Source: Roseomonas indoligenes
Lineage (GTDB): Bacteria; Pseudomonadota; Alphaproteobacteria; Acetobacterales; Acetobacteraceae
Length of the DNA: 64,000 bases
Direction of reading: 5' to 3'
NCBI RefSeq assembly: GCF_017813365.1
Contig: NZ_JAGIZA010000009.1
Location: forward strand, 62,001-126,000
Positions 8,866-16,890 of the stretch are shown here, piece by piece. The notes under the pieces were generated by a model. It searched no databases and was not told the origin of the DNA. It saw only the letters and a list, made by a program, of their open reading frames with translations. The stretch's first letter is position 1. Every line of letters starts with the position of its first letter. The position numbers and the translations under genes were made by a program.

Positions 8866-9915
8866 ATGACGAGGCCGGGACAGGCCTCGCCCCACCTTCC
8901 CGTGCGGGAGGATTGGCTGGCGCGGCGGCGGGAGGAGATCCTCGATCCCGGCCTGCCGATCGTGGACGCGCACCACCATCTCTGGGACAGGCCCGGCGCG
9001 CGCTACCTGTTGGACGAGCTGCTGCAGGACGCGCGCTGCGGGCACGACGTGCGCGCGACCGTCTACATCCAGGCCCGCTCGATGCTCCGCACGGAAGGAC
9101 CGGAGGAGGCCCGCAGCCTCGGCGAGACGGAGTTCGCGAACGGGGTCGCGGCCCGCAGCGCCAGCGGCCTCTACGGCCCGGTCCGCGCCTGCGCGGGCAT
9201 CGTCGGGATGGTGGATCTGATGCTCGGGGACGGCGTGGAACCCCTGCTGGAACGGCACATCCGGGCGGGCGGGGATCGCTTCCGCGGCGTGCGGAACCAG
9301 ACGGCCTGGCACCCCGCGCCGGAGATCAACTCCAACCCCGTGCCGCCCCGCCCCGGCCTGCTCTCCGAACCCGCCTTCCGCCGCGGCGTAGCATGCCTGG
9401 CGCGGCACGGGCTCTCGCTCGACGTGTGGGCCTACCACACCCAGCTCGGCGAGGTGCTGGACCTCGCCCGCGCCCTTCCGGGGCTGACCCTGGTGCTGGA
9501 CCACTGCGGTGGCCCGCTCGGGGCAGGCCCGTATGAGGGCCGGCGCGCCGAGGTGCTGGCGGAGTGGGGCGGGCGGATGCGTGCCCTCGCCGGCTGCCCG
9601 AACGTGCTGGTGAAGCTCGGCGGCCTCGGCATGGCCGTGAACGGCTTCGGCTTCGAGCGGCGTGAGCTTCCCTCCTCCTCCGAGGAACTGGCCACGGCTT
9701 GGCGCCCCTATCTGGAGACCTGCGTCGCGGCCTTCGGCGCTGGCCGCTGCATGTTCGAGAGCAACTTCCCCGTGGACAAGGGAAGCTACGGCTACGCCGT
9801 GCTCTGGAACGCCTTCAAGCGGTTCGCCGCGGCCGCTTCCGCGGAGGAGCGGCAGGCGCTGTTCAGCGGCACGGCGATCCGCACCTACCGCCTTCCGCCC
9901 CTGCCGGAGGGCTGA
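8866..9915 (+). CDS. Amidohydrolase-2 family metal-dependent hydrolase
   Basis: This 349-residue protein is a TIM-barrel hydrolase of the amidohydrolase-2 (PDC lactonase/fuconolactonase-like) group. The first metal motif is IVDAHHHLWD near residue 35. Later conserved points are RGVRNQTAWHP, LVLDHCGGPLG and the barrel-end segment MFESNFPVDKGSYGY, which carries the usual C-terminal active-site region. Related enzymes hydrolyse lactones or decarboxylate aromatic or dicarboxylic acids. No signal peptide is present. It is the last gene of the plus-strand catabolic series. With the SMP-30 lactonase, it gives the cluster two candidate lactone-opening enzymes. Confidence 0.87.
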   Translation: MTRPGQASPHLPVREDWLARRREEILDPGLPIVDAHHHLWDRPGARYLLDELLQDARCGHDVRATVYIQARSMLRTEGPEEARSLGETEFANGVAARSASGLYGPVRACAGIVGMVDLMLGDGVEPLLERHIRAGGDRFRGVRNQTAWHPAPEINSNPVPPRPGLLSEPAFRRGVACLARHGLSLDVWAYHTQLGEVLDLARALPGLTLVLDHCGGPLGAGPYEGRRAEVLAEWGGRMRALAGCPNVLVKLGGLGMAVNGFGFERRELPSSSEELATAWRPYLETCVAAFGAGRCMFESNFPVDKGSYGYAVLWNAFKRFAAAASAEERQALFSGTAIRTYRLPPLPEG

Positions 9916-9979
9916 GAAGGGCCACACCCCGCAACGCAGCCCTCCCTCGACGCCCGATCGCCGTGCCGGAACCAACCCC

Positions 9980-10019
9980 CTTGCCTCATGGGGGAAACTC
10001 CCGTCATGTTAACGGCAAG
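9980..10019 (+). promoter_or_regulatory. Nested inverted repeat upstream of the ABC transporter operon
   Basis: CTTGCC at 9980 pairs with GGCAAG at 10014-10019. Inside it, ATG/CAT and GGGA/TCCC arms close on an AAC loop. The whole can fold into one long, interrupted hairpin ending 23 bases before the GTG start at 10043. It could be an operator, a leader hairpin or a terminator after the amidohydrolase (stop 9915). No T-run follows, which argues against a simple terminator. Confidence 0.4.
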
Positions 10020-10042
10020 AAATAAGTCGAGGGAGCGTTCGG

Positions 10043-10849
10043 GTGGGCGATCACGCGCCGATCCTGCAGGCGGATTCCGTGTCCCTGCGCTTCGGCGGCA
10101 TCAGGGCGCTGACGGAAGTATCCTTCGCCGTCAGGCAGGGTGAGGTCTTCTCCGTGATCGGGCCGAACGGCGCCGGCAAGACCTCCATGCTCAACATCGT
10201 CTCCGGCCGCTACAGGCCGACCGAGGGGCGGATCCTGTTCGACGGGGGGGAGATCACGCGGATGCGGCCGAACCGCCGCGCCGCGATCGGCATCGGCCGC
10301 ACCTTCCAGAACCTCGCGCTGTTCGGGCACATGAGCGTGCTGGACAACATCATGGTCGGCCGCCACCACCTGCTGCGCTCCGGCTTCCTCTCCGGCATGG
10401 CCTGGTGGATCGGCGGCGCGCAGAGGGAGGAGCTGGCGCACCGGCGCGAGGTCGAGGAGATCATCGATTTCCTGGGCATCCAGCACATCCGCAAGGCGCA
10501 GGCGGGCACGCTGTCCTACGGGCTGCGCAAGCAGGTGGAACTCGCCCGCGCCGTTGCGCTGCGGCCGAAGTTGCTGCTGTTGGACGAACCCATGGCCGGC
10601 ATGAACCTCGAGGAGAAGGAGGAGATGGCCCGCACCATCCTCGACCTCAACGAGGAGTGGGGCATGACGATCATGATGATCGAGCACGACATGGACGTGG
10701 TGATGGACATCTCGCACCGCGTCATGGTGCTGGATTTCGGCCGCAAGCTGACGGAAGGGCGGCCGGAGGAGGTTCTGGTCCATCCGGAGGTGCGCCGCGC
10801 CTATCTCGGCGAGGACGACGCGGCCCCGGCGGAGACGGTGCCGGCATGA
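10043..10849 (+). CDS. Branched-chain-type ABC transporter ATP-binding protein (LivG-like)
   Basis: This 268-residue ATPase powers import through the LivH/LivM-like permeases encoded downstream. The Walker A GPNGAGKTS lies near residue 41, the signature is LSYGLRKQVELARA, and the Walker B is LLLLDEPMAGMN. The C-terminal BCA_ABC extension region (EVRRAYLG) is typical of LivG. The signature Gly-Gly of most ABC proteins is Tyr-Gly here. The GTG start at 10043 has GAGGGAG well placed upstream. Its stop overlaps the next start (ATGA), so it is translationally coupled to the acyl-CoA ligase. Confidence 0.93.
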   Translation: MGDHAPILQADSVSLRFGGIRALTEVSFAVRQGEVFSVIGPNGAGKTSMLNIVSGRYRPTEGRILFDGGEITRMRPNRRAAIGIGRTFQNLALFGHMSVLDNIMVGRHHLLRSGFLSGMAWWIGGAQREELAHRREVEEIIDFLGIQHIRKAQAGTLSYGLRKQVELARAVALRPKLLLLDEPMAGMNLEEKEEMARTILDLNEEWGMTIMMIEHDMDVVMDISHRVMVLDFGRKLTEGRPEEVLVHPEVRRAYLGEDDAAPAETVPA

Positions 10850-12750
10850 GCGCCCCATCCCGGGCGCCCGAGGACACCCTGCCCCGCCTTCTCCGCCGCA
10901 ACGCGCGCGCCCATGGCGGCGAGGTGGCGCTGCGGGAGAAGGCCTTCGGCATCTGGCGCTGCTTCACCTGGGCCGAGTACGAGGCGCGCACCCGCGCGAT
11001 CGCGCTCGGCCTGCAGGGCCTGGGCATCGGCGGCGATGCGGTGATCGGGCTGATCGGCGACAACCGGCCGGACTGGGTGATGGGCGAGATCGCCGCCCAC
11101 GCGCTCGGCGCCCGCTCGCTCGGCCTCTACCGCGACGGGCTGGAGGACGAGGTGGCCGACCTCCTCTCCCGCGCCGGCGCGACGGCCGTGATCGCGGAGG
11201 ATGAGGAGCAGGTGGACAAGCTCCTCAACATCGCGGATTCCGTGCCGTCGCTGCGGCACATCATCTACTCCGACATCAGGGGGATGCGGAAGTACAGCGA
11301 TCCCCGCCTGCTGCCGATGGCCGATCTCGTCGCGGCGGGCGAGGCGGCGCATGCGGCGGACCCGGCCGCCTGGGACCGGCTGGTGGACGCCACGGATGGC
11401 GAGCGCTGCGCGATCCTCTGCACGACATCCGGCACCACCGCCCGCCCGAAGCTCGCCATGCTCTGCGGCCGCGCCGTGGTGCGGCACGCCGAGACCTATC
11501 TCGCGGCCGATCCGAAGCGGCCGACGGATGAGTACGTCTCCGTCCTGCCGCTGCCCTGGATCATGGAGCAGATGTACGTCTTCGGCTTCGGCCTCGTCGC
11601 GCGCATGCGCGTCTCCTTCGTGGAGGAGCCGGAGACGACCATGGCCGACCTGCGGGAGATCGGCCCGAACTTCGTGCTGCTGGCGCCCCGCGTCTGGGAG
11701 ACGATCGCGGCCGAGGTGCGGGCCAAGGTGATGGATGCCTCCCCCCTGAAGCGCCGCGCCTTCGACCTGGGCCTGAAGCTGGGCCTGGCGGCGCAGGCGA
11801 AGGGCCGGCGGTCCCGCCTGGCCGACCTGCTGCTGTTCCGCGCGCTGCGGGACCGGCTGGGCTTCACCCGCCTGACCTCCGCGGCCACCGGCGGGGCGGC
11901 CATGGGGCCGGACACCTTCCGCTTCTTCCAGGCCATGGGCGTGCCGCTGCGCCAACTCTACGGCCAGACCGAGCTGCTGGGCGCCTATACCCTGCACCGG
12001 CCGGAGGCGGTGAGCCTCGACACGGTCGGCGTCGCCTTCGAGGGGGTGGACCTCCGGGTGCTCGACCCCGACGCGAACGGCGTGGGCGAGATCGTCACGC
12101 GGCACGGCAACATGTTCAGCGGCTATCACGGGGTGGTGGAGAACTCCGACATCCGCGATGGCTGGCTGCATACGGGGGACGCCGGCTACTTCGACAAGGA
12201 CAGGCAGCTCGTCGTCATCGACCGGGTGAAGGACATCGCGACGACTGAGCGAGGCGAGCGCTTCAGCCCGCAGTTCATCGAGAACAAGCTGAAGTTCAGC
12301 CCCTACGTCGCGGAGGCCGTGGTGCTGGGCGATGGCCGCCCGCATCTGGCCGCCCTGATCTGCATCCGCTTCCCCATCGTGTCGAAGTGGGCGGAGCGGA
12401 ACCGGCTCGCCTTCACCACCTATTCCGACCTCTCCGCCCGCCCGCAGGTGCTGGATCTCCTGCGGGGCGAGGTGGAGAAGGTGAACGCCACCCTGCCGCC
12501 GGCCCAGCGGATCCGCGACTTCGTGCTGCTCTACAAGGAGCTGGACGCGGATGACGAGGAGCTGACCCGCACGCGCAAGGTTCGCCGCGGCGTGATCAAC
12601 CGGAACTACGGCGGGATCATCGACGCGATCTATGCCGGCGAGGAGGCGATCCCCGTGGACACCACCATCACCTTCCAGGACGGCACGAAGCAGCGGATCC
12701 GCACGGTCCTCCGCGTCGCCTCCATGGGCCGCGCGATGGAGGCGGCCTGA
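10846..12750 (+). CDS. AMP-forming long-chain acyl-CoA synthetase-like ligase
   Basis: This 634-residue adenylate-forming enzyme should activate a carboxylic acid to its CoA thioester. The ATP-binding loop TTSGTTARPK lies near residue 195. YGQTELLG near 370 is motif A5, and WLHTGDAGYFDKDRQLVVIDRVKD carries the conserved aspartates of the hinge. The lid TRTRKVRRG lies near the end. The length and C-terminal region resemble the FadD15-like long-chain group. It lies inside a transport operon, overlapping the ATPase gene by four bases and ending two bases before LivH. This suggests that imported acid is activated at once. The true substrate could be aromatic or aliphatic. Confidence 0.9.
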   Translation: MSAPSRAPEDTLPRLLRRNARAHGGEVALREKAFGIWRCFTWAEYEARTRAIALGLQGLGIGGDAVIGLIGDNRPDWVMGEIAAHALGARSLGLYRDGLEDEVADLLSRAGATAVIAEDEEQVDKLLNIADSVPSLRHIIYSDIRGMRKYSDPRLLPMADLVAAGEAAHAADPAAWDRLVDATDGERCAILCTTSGTTARPKLAMLCGRAVVRHAETYLAADPKRPTDEYVSVLPLPWIMEQMYVFGFGLVARMRVSFVEEPETTMADLREIGPNFVLLAPRVWETIAAEVRAKVMDASPLKRRAFDLGLKLGLAAQAKGRRSRLADLLLFRALRDRLGFTRLTSAATGGAAMGPDTFRFFQAMGVPLRQLYGQTELLGAYTLHRPEAVSLDTVGVAFEGVDLRVLDPDANGVGEIVTRHGNMFSGYHGVVENSDIRDGWLHTGDAGYFDKDRQLVVIDRVKDIATTERGERFSPQFIENKLKFSPYVAEAVVLGDGRPHLAALICIRFPIVSKWAERNRLAFTTYSDLSARPQVLDLLRGEVEKVNATLPPAQRIRDFVLLYKELDADDEELTRTRKVRRGVINRNYGGIIDAIYAGEEAIPVDTTITFQDGTKQRIRTVLRVASMGRAMEAA

Positions 12751-12752
12751 GC

Positions 12753-13646
12753 ATGGGCACCTCCTTCCTCCTCCAGCTCCTCATCAACGGGCTGATCGTC
12801 GGCGCGCTCTACGGCGTCGTCGCGATGTCCTTCGTGCTGATCTACAAGGCGTCCCAGGTCGTGAACTTCGCCCAGGGCGAGTTCCTTCTCGTCGGGGCCT
12901 GGGTGTGCTGGTGGTTCCTCACGGAATGGCAGCTGCCCTTCGCGGTGGGGTTCCTCTTCACCCTCGTCTTCATGACGCTGTTCGGGATCATCCTGCAGGC
13001 CGTGGTCCTGCGGCCCCTGATCGGGGAGCCGGTGATCAGCGTCATCATGGCCACCATCGGGCTGGGCATCTTCTTCCAGGCGCTGATGAAGTGGATCTTC
13101 GGCGTCTTCGCCAAGCCCTTCCCCCAGGTCTTCGGGGCGGAGCGCGTCGCGGTGTTCGGGCTGGAGGTGCAGTCGGCCTATCTGCTCTCGCTCGGCATCT
13201 CCCTTGCCATCATGGCGGGATTCGGCTGGTTCTTCCGCTACTCCCGGCACGGGCTGGCGATGCGGGCCACGGCGTTTGACCAGCAGGTTGCGCAGTCCCT
13301 CGGCATCTCCGTCCCACGGGTCTTTGCCATGGCCTGGGCGATTTCCGCGGCCGTTTCCGCCGTCGCGGGGGTGACGGTGGGCATGGTGAACGGGGTGTCC
13401 GCCGCCCTCTCCGTCTACGGCATCAAGGTCTTCCCCGCCGTCATCCTCGGCGGGCTGGATTCCGTGGTGGGCGCGGTGCTGGGCGGGCTAATCGTCGGCG
13501 TGCTGGAGAACCTGGCGCAGTACGTGGACAGCGAGTGGCTGAACCTGGGCAACATGTACCAGGTGGCGCCCTTCTACGCCCTGCTGCTGATCCTGATGAT
13601 CAAGCCCTACGGGTTGTTCGGCACGAAGAACATCGAGCGGATCTGA
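12753..13646 (+). CDS. Branched-chain-type ABC transporter permease (LivH-like)
   Basis: This 297-residue inner-membrane permease has about eight hydrophobic segments. Family segments include LINGLIVGALYGVVAMSFVL at the N-terminus and the conserved QVVNFAQGEFLLVGAW near residue 35. The ATPase-coupling region is RHGLAMRATAFDQQVAQSLGI. AVILGGLDSVVGAVLGGLIVG lies near the C-terminus. It follows the ligase by two bases with GGAGG upstream of the ATG. It pairs with the LivM-like permease that follows. Confidence 0.94.
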   Translation: MGTSFLLQLLINGLIVGALYGVVAMSFVLIYKASQVVNFAQGEFLLVGAWVCWWFLTEWQLPFAVGFLFTLVFMTLFGIILQAVVLRPLIGEPVISVIMATIGLGIFFQALMKWIFGVFAKPFPQVFGAERVAVFGLEVQSAYLLSLGISLAIMAGFGWFFRYSRHGLAMRATAFDQQVAQSLGISVPRVFAMAWAISAAVSAVAGVTVGMVNGVSAALSVYGIKVFPAVILGGLDSVVGAVLGGLIVGVLENLAQYVDSEWLNLGNMYQVAPFYALLLILMIKPYGLFGTKNIERI

Positions 13647-13650
13647 CCCC

Positions 13651-14718
13651 ATGGCCGTCCTCGCTCCCACCGGCGACTTCCGCACGAGCTACCGCGCGGA
13701 CACGACGATCTTCCCGACCTTGGGGAGCCGCGCCGCCCTCTGGGCCGGGCTGGCGGTGCTCTGCTTCGCGCCGCTGGTGCTGGACCGCTACTTTCTCGGC
13801 CTGCTGATCAACGTCGGCACGCTCAGCATCGCAGCGCTGGGGTTGAACATCCTCGTCGGCTTCAGCGGGCAGATCAGCATCGGCCACGCCGCCTTCTTCG
13901 GGCTGGGCGCCTTCGCCTCCGCCTGGTTGCATGAGCGCTTCGGGATCCCCGTTCTGCTCTGCATCCCCATCGCCGGGGTGATGACGGCGGTGGTGGGGCT
14001 GGTCTTCGGCGCGCCGGCCGCGCGGCTGAAGGGGCTCTACCTCGCCATCGCGACCCTGGCGGCGCAGTTCATCCTGGAGGACTTCTTCGCCCGCGCGCAG
14101 TGGTTCACCGGCGGCGTCTCCGGCCGCATCACCGAATCCCCTGTCATCGGCGGCTTCGCCTTCGACCGGGAGGAGAGCTACTTCTATCTCGTCCTCGCCT
14201 TCGTGGTCGTGATGTTCGTGGCGGCGGCGAACCTGATGCGGACGCGGGACGGGCGGGCCCTGGTCGCGGTGCGGGATCACTACCTCTCCGCGGAGATCAT
14301 GGGGATCAACCTCGCCTATTACCGCACCCTCTCCTTCGGGATCGCCAGCTTCTACGCGGGGATCGGCGGGGCGCTCTACGCGCACCACCTGCTCTTCGTC
14401 AGCGTGGAGGCCTTCAACATCCTCTTCTCCATCCAGTTCCTGGGGATGGTCATCATCGGCGGGCTGGGCTCCATCATGGGCAGCCTCATGGGAGCGGCCT
14501 TCATGGTCGCCCTGCCGGAGGTGGTGCAATCCGGCGCGGACGCCATCGCCGGCGGCGCGCTGGACCGGATGCTGAAGATCGGGGGCAACATCTCCTTCCT
14601 CAGGGAGATGGCGATCGGCGCGGCGATCATCCTCTTCCTCATCTTCGAGCCGGACGGGCTGGCCCGCCGCTGGAAGCTGATCAAGGCCTATTGGAAGCTC
14701 TACCCCTACTCGCATTGA
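13651..14718 (+). CDS. Branched-chain-type ABC transporter permease (LivM-like)
   Basis: This 355-residue multi-pass membrane protein is the partner permease. Recognisable LivM segments are GLNILVGFSGQISIGHAAFF near residue 65, the coupling loop LMRTRDGRALVAVRDHYLSAEIMGI near 195-220, and FLGMVIIGGLGSIMGSLMGAAF near 260. It begins four bases after the LivH-like stop. The C-terminus (GLARRWKLIKAYWKLYPYSH) is a short basic cytoplasmic tail. It works with the other transporter genes of this operon. Confidence 0.94.
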   Translation: MAVLAPTGDFRTSYRADTTIFPTLGSRAALWAGLAVLCFAPLVLDRYFLGLLINVGTLSIAALGLNILVGFSGQISIGHAAFFGLGAFASAWLHERFGIPVLLCIPIAGVMTAVVGLVFGAPAARLKGLYLAIATLAAQFILEDFFARAQWFTGGVSGRITESPVIGGFAFDREESYFYLVLAFVVVMFVAAANLMRTRDGRALVAVRDHYLSAEIMGINLAYYRTLSFGIASFYAGIGGALYAHHLLFVSVEAFNILFSIQFLGMVIIGGLGSIMGSLMGAAFMVALPEVVQSGADAIAGGALDRMLKIGGNISFLREMAIGAAIILFLIFEPDGLARRWKLIKAYWKLYPYSH

Positions 14719-14767
14719 TGACGAGCCGCGGAACAGCGGCCGGCAAGACAAAGAGGGAAACGGACGT

Positions 14768-16051
14768 ATGAAGGCACTTCTCGCCCTGGCGGCCACGGTC
14801 GCGATCGCGGCGCCGGCAATGGCCCAGCAGCGCATCCCCGTCGGGCACCTGATGGACAATTCCGGCGCCACCTCCGACGTCGGCGTGCCTTATGGGCAGG
14901 GGGTCGCGGACACGCTGGCCTGGGTGAACCAGACGCGCCAGGGTGTGGGCGGCCGCCAGCTGAATGTGCTGGGCTTCGATTACGGCTACCAGGCGCCGCG
15001 CGCCGTCTCCCAGTATCAGGCCTGGACGGGCCGGGAGCGGGTCGTGGCGATCCAGGGCTGGGGCACGGCGGATACGGAGGCGCTGGTGCGCTTCGTAAAC
15101 CGCGACCGCATTCCCTTCATCTCCGGCTCCTACTCAGCCGCGCTGACGGATGCCGGCGGCAAGTCCGGCCGCGCGGGGGTTGAGGCCTCGCCCTACAACT
15201 TCTTCTTCGGTCCCTCCTACTCCGACGCGCTGCGGGGCATGCTGCGCTGGGCGGCGGATGACTGGAAGGCGAAGGGGCAGGCTGGCCGGCCGAAATACGT
15301 CCACATGGGCGGCAATCACCCCTACCCGAACTCGCCGAAGGAGGCGGGGGAGGCCATGGCGCGGGAGCTGGGCTTCGACGTGGTGCCGGCGATCCAGTTC
15401 GCGCTCGCGCCCGGCGACTACACCGCGCAGTGCCTGACGCTGAAGCAGCAGGGCGTGAACTACGCCTATCTCGGCAACACGGCGGGCTCCAACATCTCCG
15501 TGCTGCGGGCCTGCCAGGCGGCGGGCGTGCAGGTGCAGTTCATGGGCAATGTCTGGGGCATGGACGAGAACGCCATGAAGGCCGCGGGCACCGCCGCCAA
15601 CGGCGTGGTCTTCCCTGTCCGCACCCAGGTGGTGACGGGGCAGGACGCGCCGGGGATGGAAACGATCCGCGCGATCAGCCGCATCTCCGATCCTTCCGGC
15701 AATACCTACCGGCCCGTGCACTACATGGCCGGCGCCTGCGCGGCGATGCTGATGGTGGAGGCGATGGACACCGCCGCCGCCAATGGCGGCCAGGTGACGG
15801 GCGAGCGCATCCAGAAGGCCTTCTACGAGCGCACCAACTGGGTGCCGCGCGGCTTCGAGGGCGTCTGCACCCCCTCCACCTTCACCGCCGATGACCACCG
15901 CGGCACGATGCGCGTGGCCATCTACCGCGCCGTCGTCACGGGCGACACCGCCCAGGGCAGCGTGGGCGACCTGATCCGGGCCGGGACCATGCGGCTGGAG
16001 CCGGTGACGACGGTGGAGCTCGAGCGCAAGCGCGAGCTGCTGGGCTGGTGA
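14768..16051 (+). CDS. Branched-chain-type ABC transporter substrate-binding protein
   Basis: This 427-residue periplasmic receptor has the signal peptide MKALLALAATVAIAAPAMAQ, cleaved about residue 20. The mature protein has the two-lobe LivK/AmiC layout, with the opening IPVGHLMDNSGATSDVGVPYGQG and later QQGVNYAYLGNTAGSN. It is longer than classical leucine receptors (about 350). It resembles the subgroup found beside acyl-CoA ligases, so its ligand may be an aromatic or other organic acid. It is preceded by a 49-base gap with AGAGGG and followed by an overlapping ATPase gene. Confidence 0.92.
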   Translation: MKALLALAATVAIAAPAMAQQRIPVGHLMDNSGATSDVGVPYGQGVADTLAWVNQTRQGVGGRQLNVLGFDYGYQAPRAVSQYQAWTGRERVVAIQGWGTADTEALVRFVNRDRIPFISGSYSAALTDAGGKSGRAGVEASPYNFFFGPSYSDALRGMLRWAADDWKAKGQAGRPKYVHMGGNHPYPNSPKEAGEAMARELGFDVVPAIQFALAPGDYTAQCLTLKQQGVNYAYLGNTAGSNISVLRACQAAGVQVQFMGNVWGMDENAMKAAGTAANGVVFPVRTQVVTGQDAPGMETIRAISRISDPSGNTYRPVHYMAGACAAMLMVEAMDTAAANGGQVTGERIQKAFYERTNWVPRGFEGVCTPSTFTADDHRGTMRVAIYRAVVTGDTAQGSVGDLIRAGTMRLEPVTTVELERKRELLGW

Positions 16052-16890
16052 TGTTGGACGCCGCGCAGCACCCCACCCCCGCCCCCGCGGCGGCGGTCGC
16101 GCCGCCGCTGCTGGAGGTGGCGAATATCGAGGTCGTCTACAACGACGTCATCCTGGTGCTGCGCGGCCTCTCCCTCGCGGTGCCGCAGGGGAAGATCGTG
16201 GCGCTTCTCGGGGCCAACGGCGCCGGGAAGTCCACCACGCTGAAGGCCATCAGCGGGCTGCTGAAGACCGAGGAAGGCGAGGTGACGCGCGGCGAGGTGC
16301 GCTTCGCCGGGGAGCGGATCGACGGCATCGACCCGCATGAGATCGTCCGGCGCGGGATCTTCCAGGTGATGGAGGGGCGGCGGATCATCTCCGACATGAC
16401 CTGCCTCGAGAACCTCCGCCTCGGCGCCTACACGCGCCGTGACAACGAGGTGCGGCAGGACATCGAGAGGGTTTACGAGTTCTTCCCCCGCCTGAAGGAG
16501 CGCACGGGCCTCGCCGGCTATCTCTCCGGCGGGGAGCAGCAGATGCTGGCGATCGGGCGCGCGCTGATGGCACGGCCGAAGCTCATCCTGATGGACGAGC
16601 CCTCCATGGGGCTGTCCCCGCTGCTGGTGAAGGAGGTCTTCGGTATCGTCCGGCGCATCAACGCGGAGCTCGGCGTGACGATCCTGCTGGTGGAGCAGAA
16701 CGCCCGCATGGCGCTCTCGGTCGCCGACTACGGCTACGTCATGGAAGGGGGCAAGGTGGTGCTGGACGGCACGGCGGCGGACCTCGCCTCGAACGAGGAC
16801 GTGAAGGAGTTCTACCTCGGCGGCCACGGCACGGACCGGCGGTCCTTCCGCGGCCTGAAATCCTACAAGCGCCGGAAGCGCTGGCTGTGA
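16051..16890 (+). CDS. Branched-chain-type ABC transporter ATP-binding protein (LivF-like)
   Basis: This 279-residue ATPase is the second nucleotide-binding subunit of the transporter. It shows Walker A GANGAGKST, the signature LSGGEQQMLAIGRALMA and Walker B LILMDEPSMGLSP. The ATG at 16051 overlaps the receptor stop by one base; a GTG three bases earlier is an alternative start. Compared with E. coli LivF (about 237 residues) it has an N-terminal proline-alanine extension and a C-terminal basic tail (RGLKSYKRRKRWL). Its stop overlaps the next start as GTGA, so translation is coupled through the operon. Confidence 0.93.
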   Translation: MLDAAQHPTPAPAAAVAPPLLEVANIEVVYNDVILVLRGLSLAVPQGKIVALLGANGAGKSTTLKAISGLLKTEEGEVTRGEVRFAGERIDGIDPHEIVRRGIFQVMEGRRIISDMTCLENLRLGAYTRRDNEVRQDIERVYEFFPRLKERTGLAGYLSGGEQQMLAIGRALMARPKLILMDEPSMGLSPLLVKEVFGIVRRINAELGVTILLVEQNARMALSVADYGYVMEGGKVVLDGTAADLASNEDVKEFYLGGHGTDRRSFRGLKSYKRRKRWL

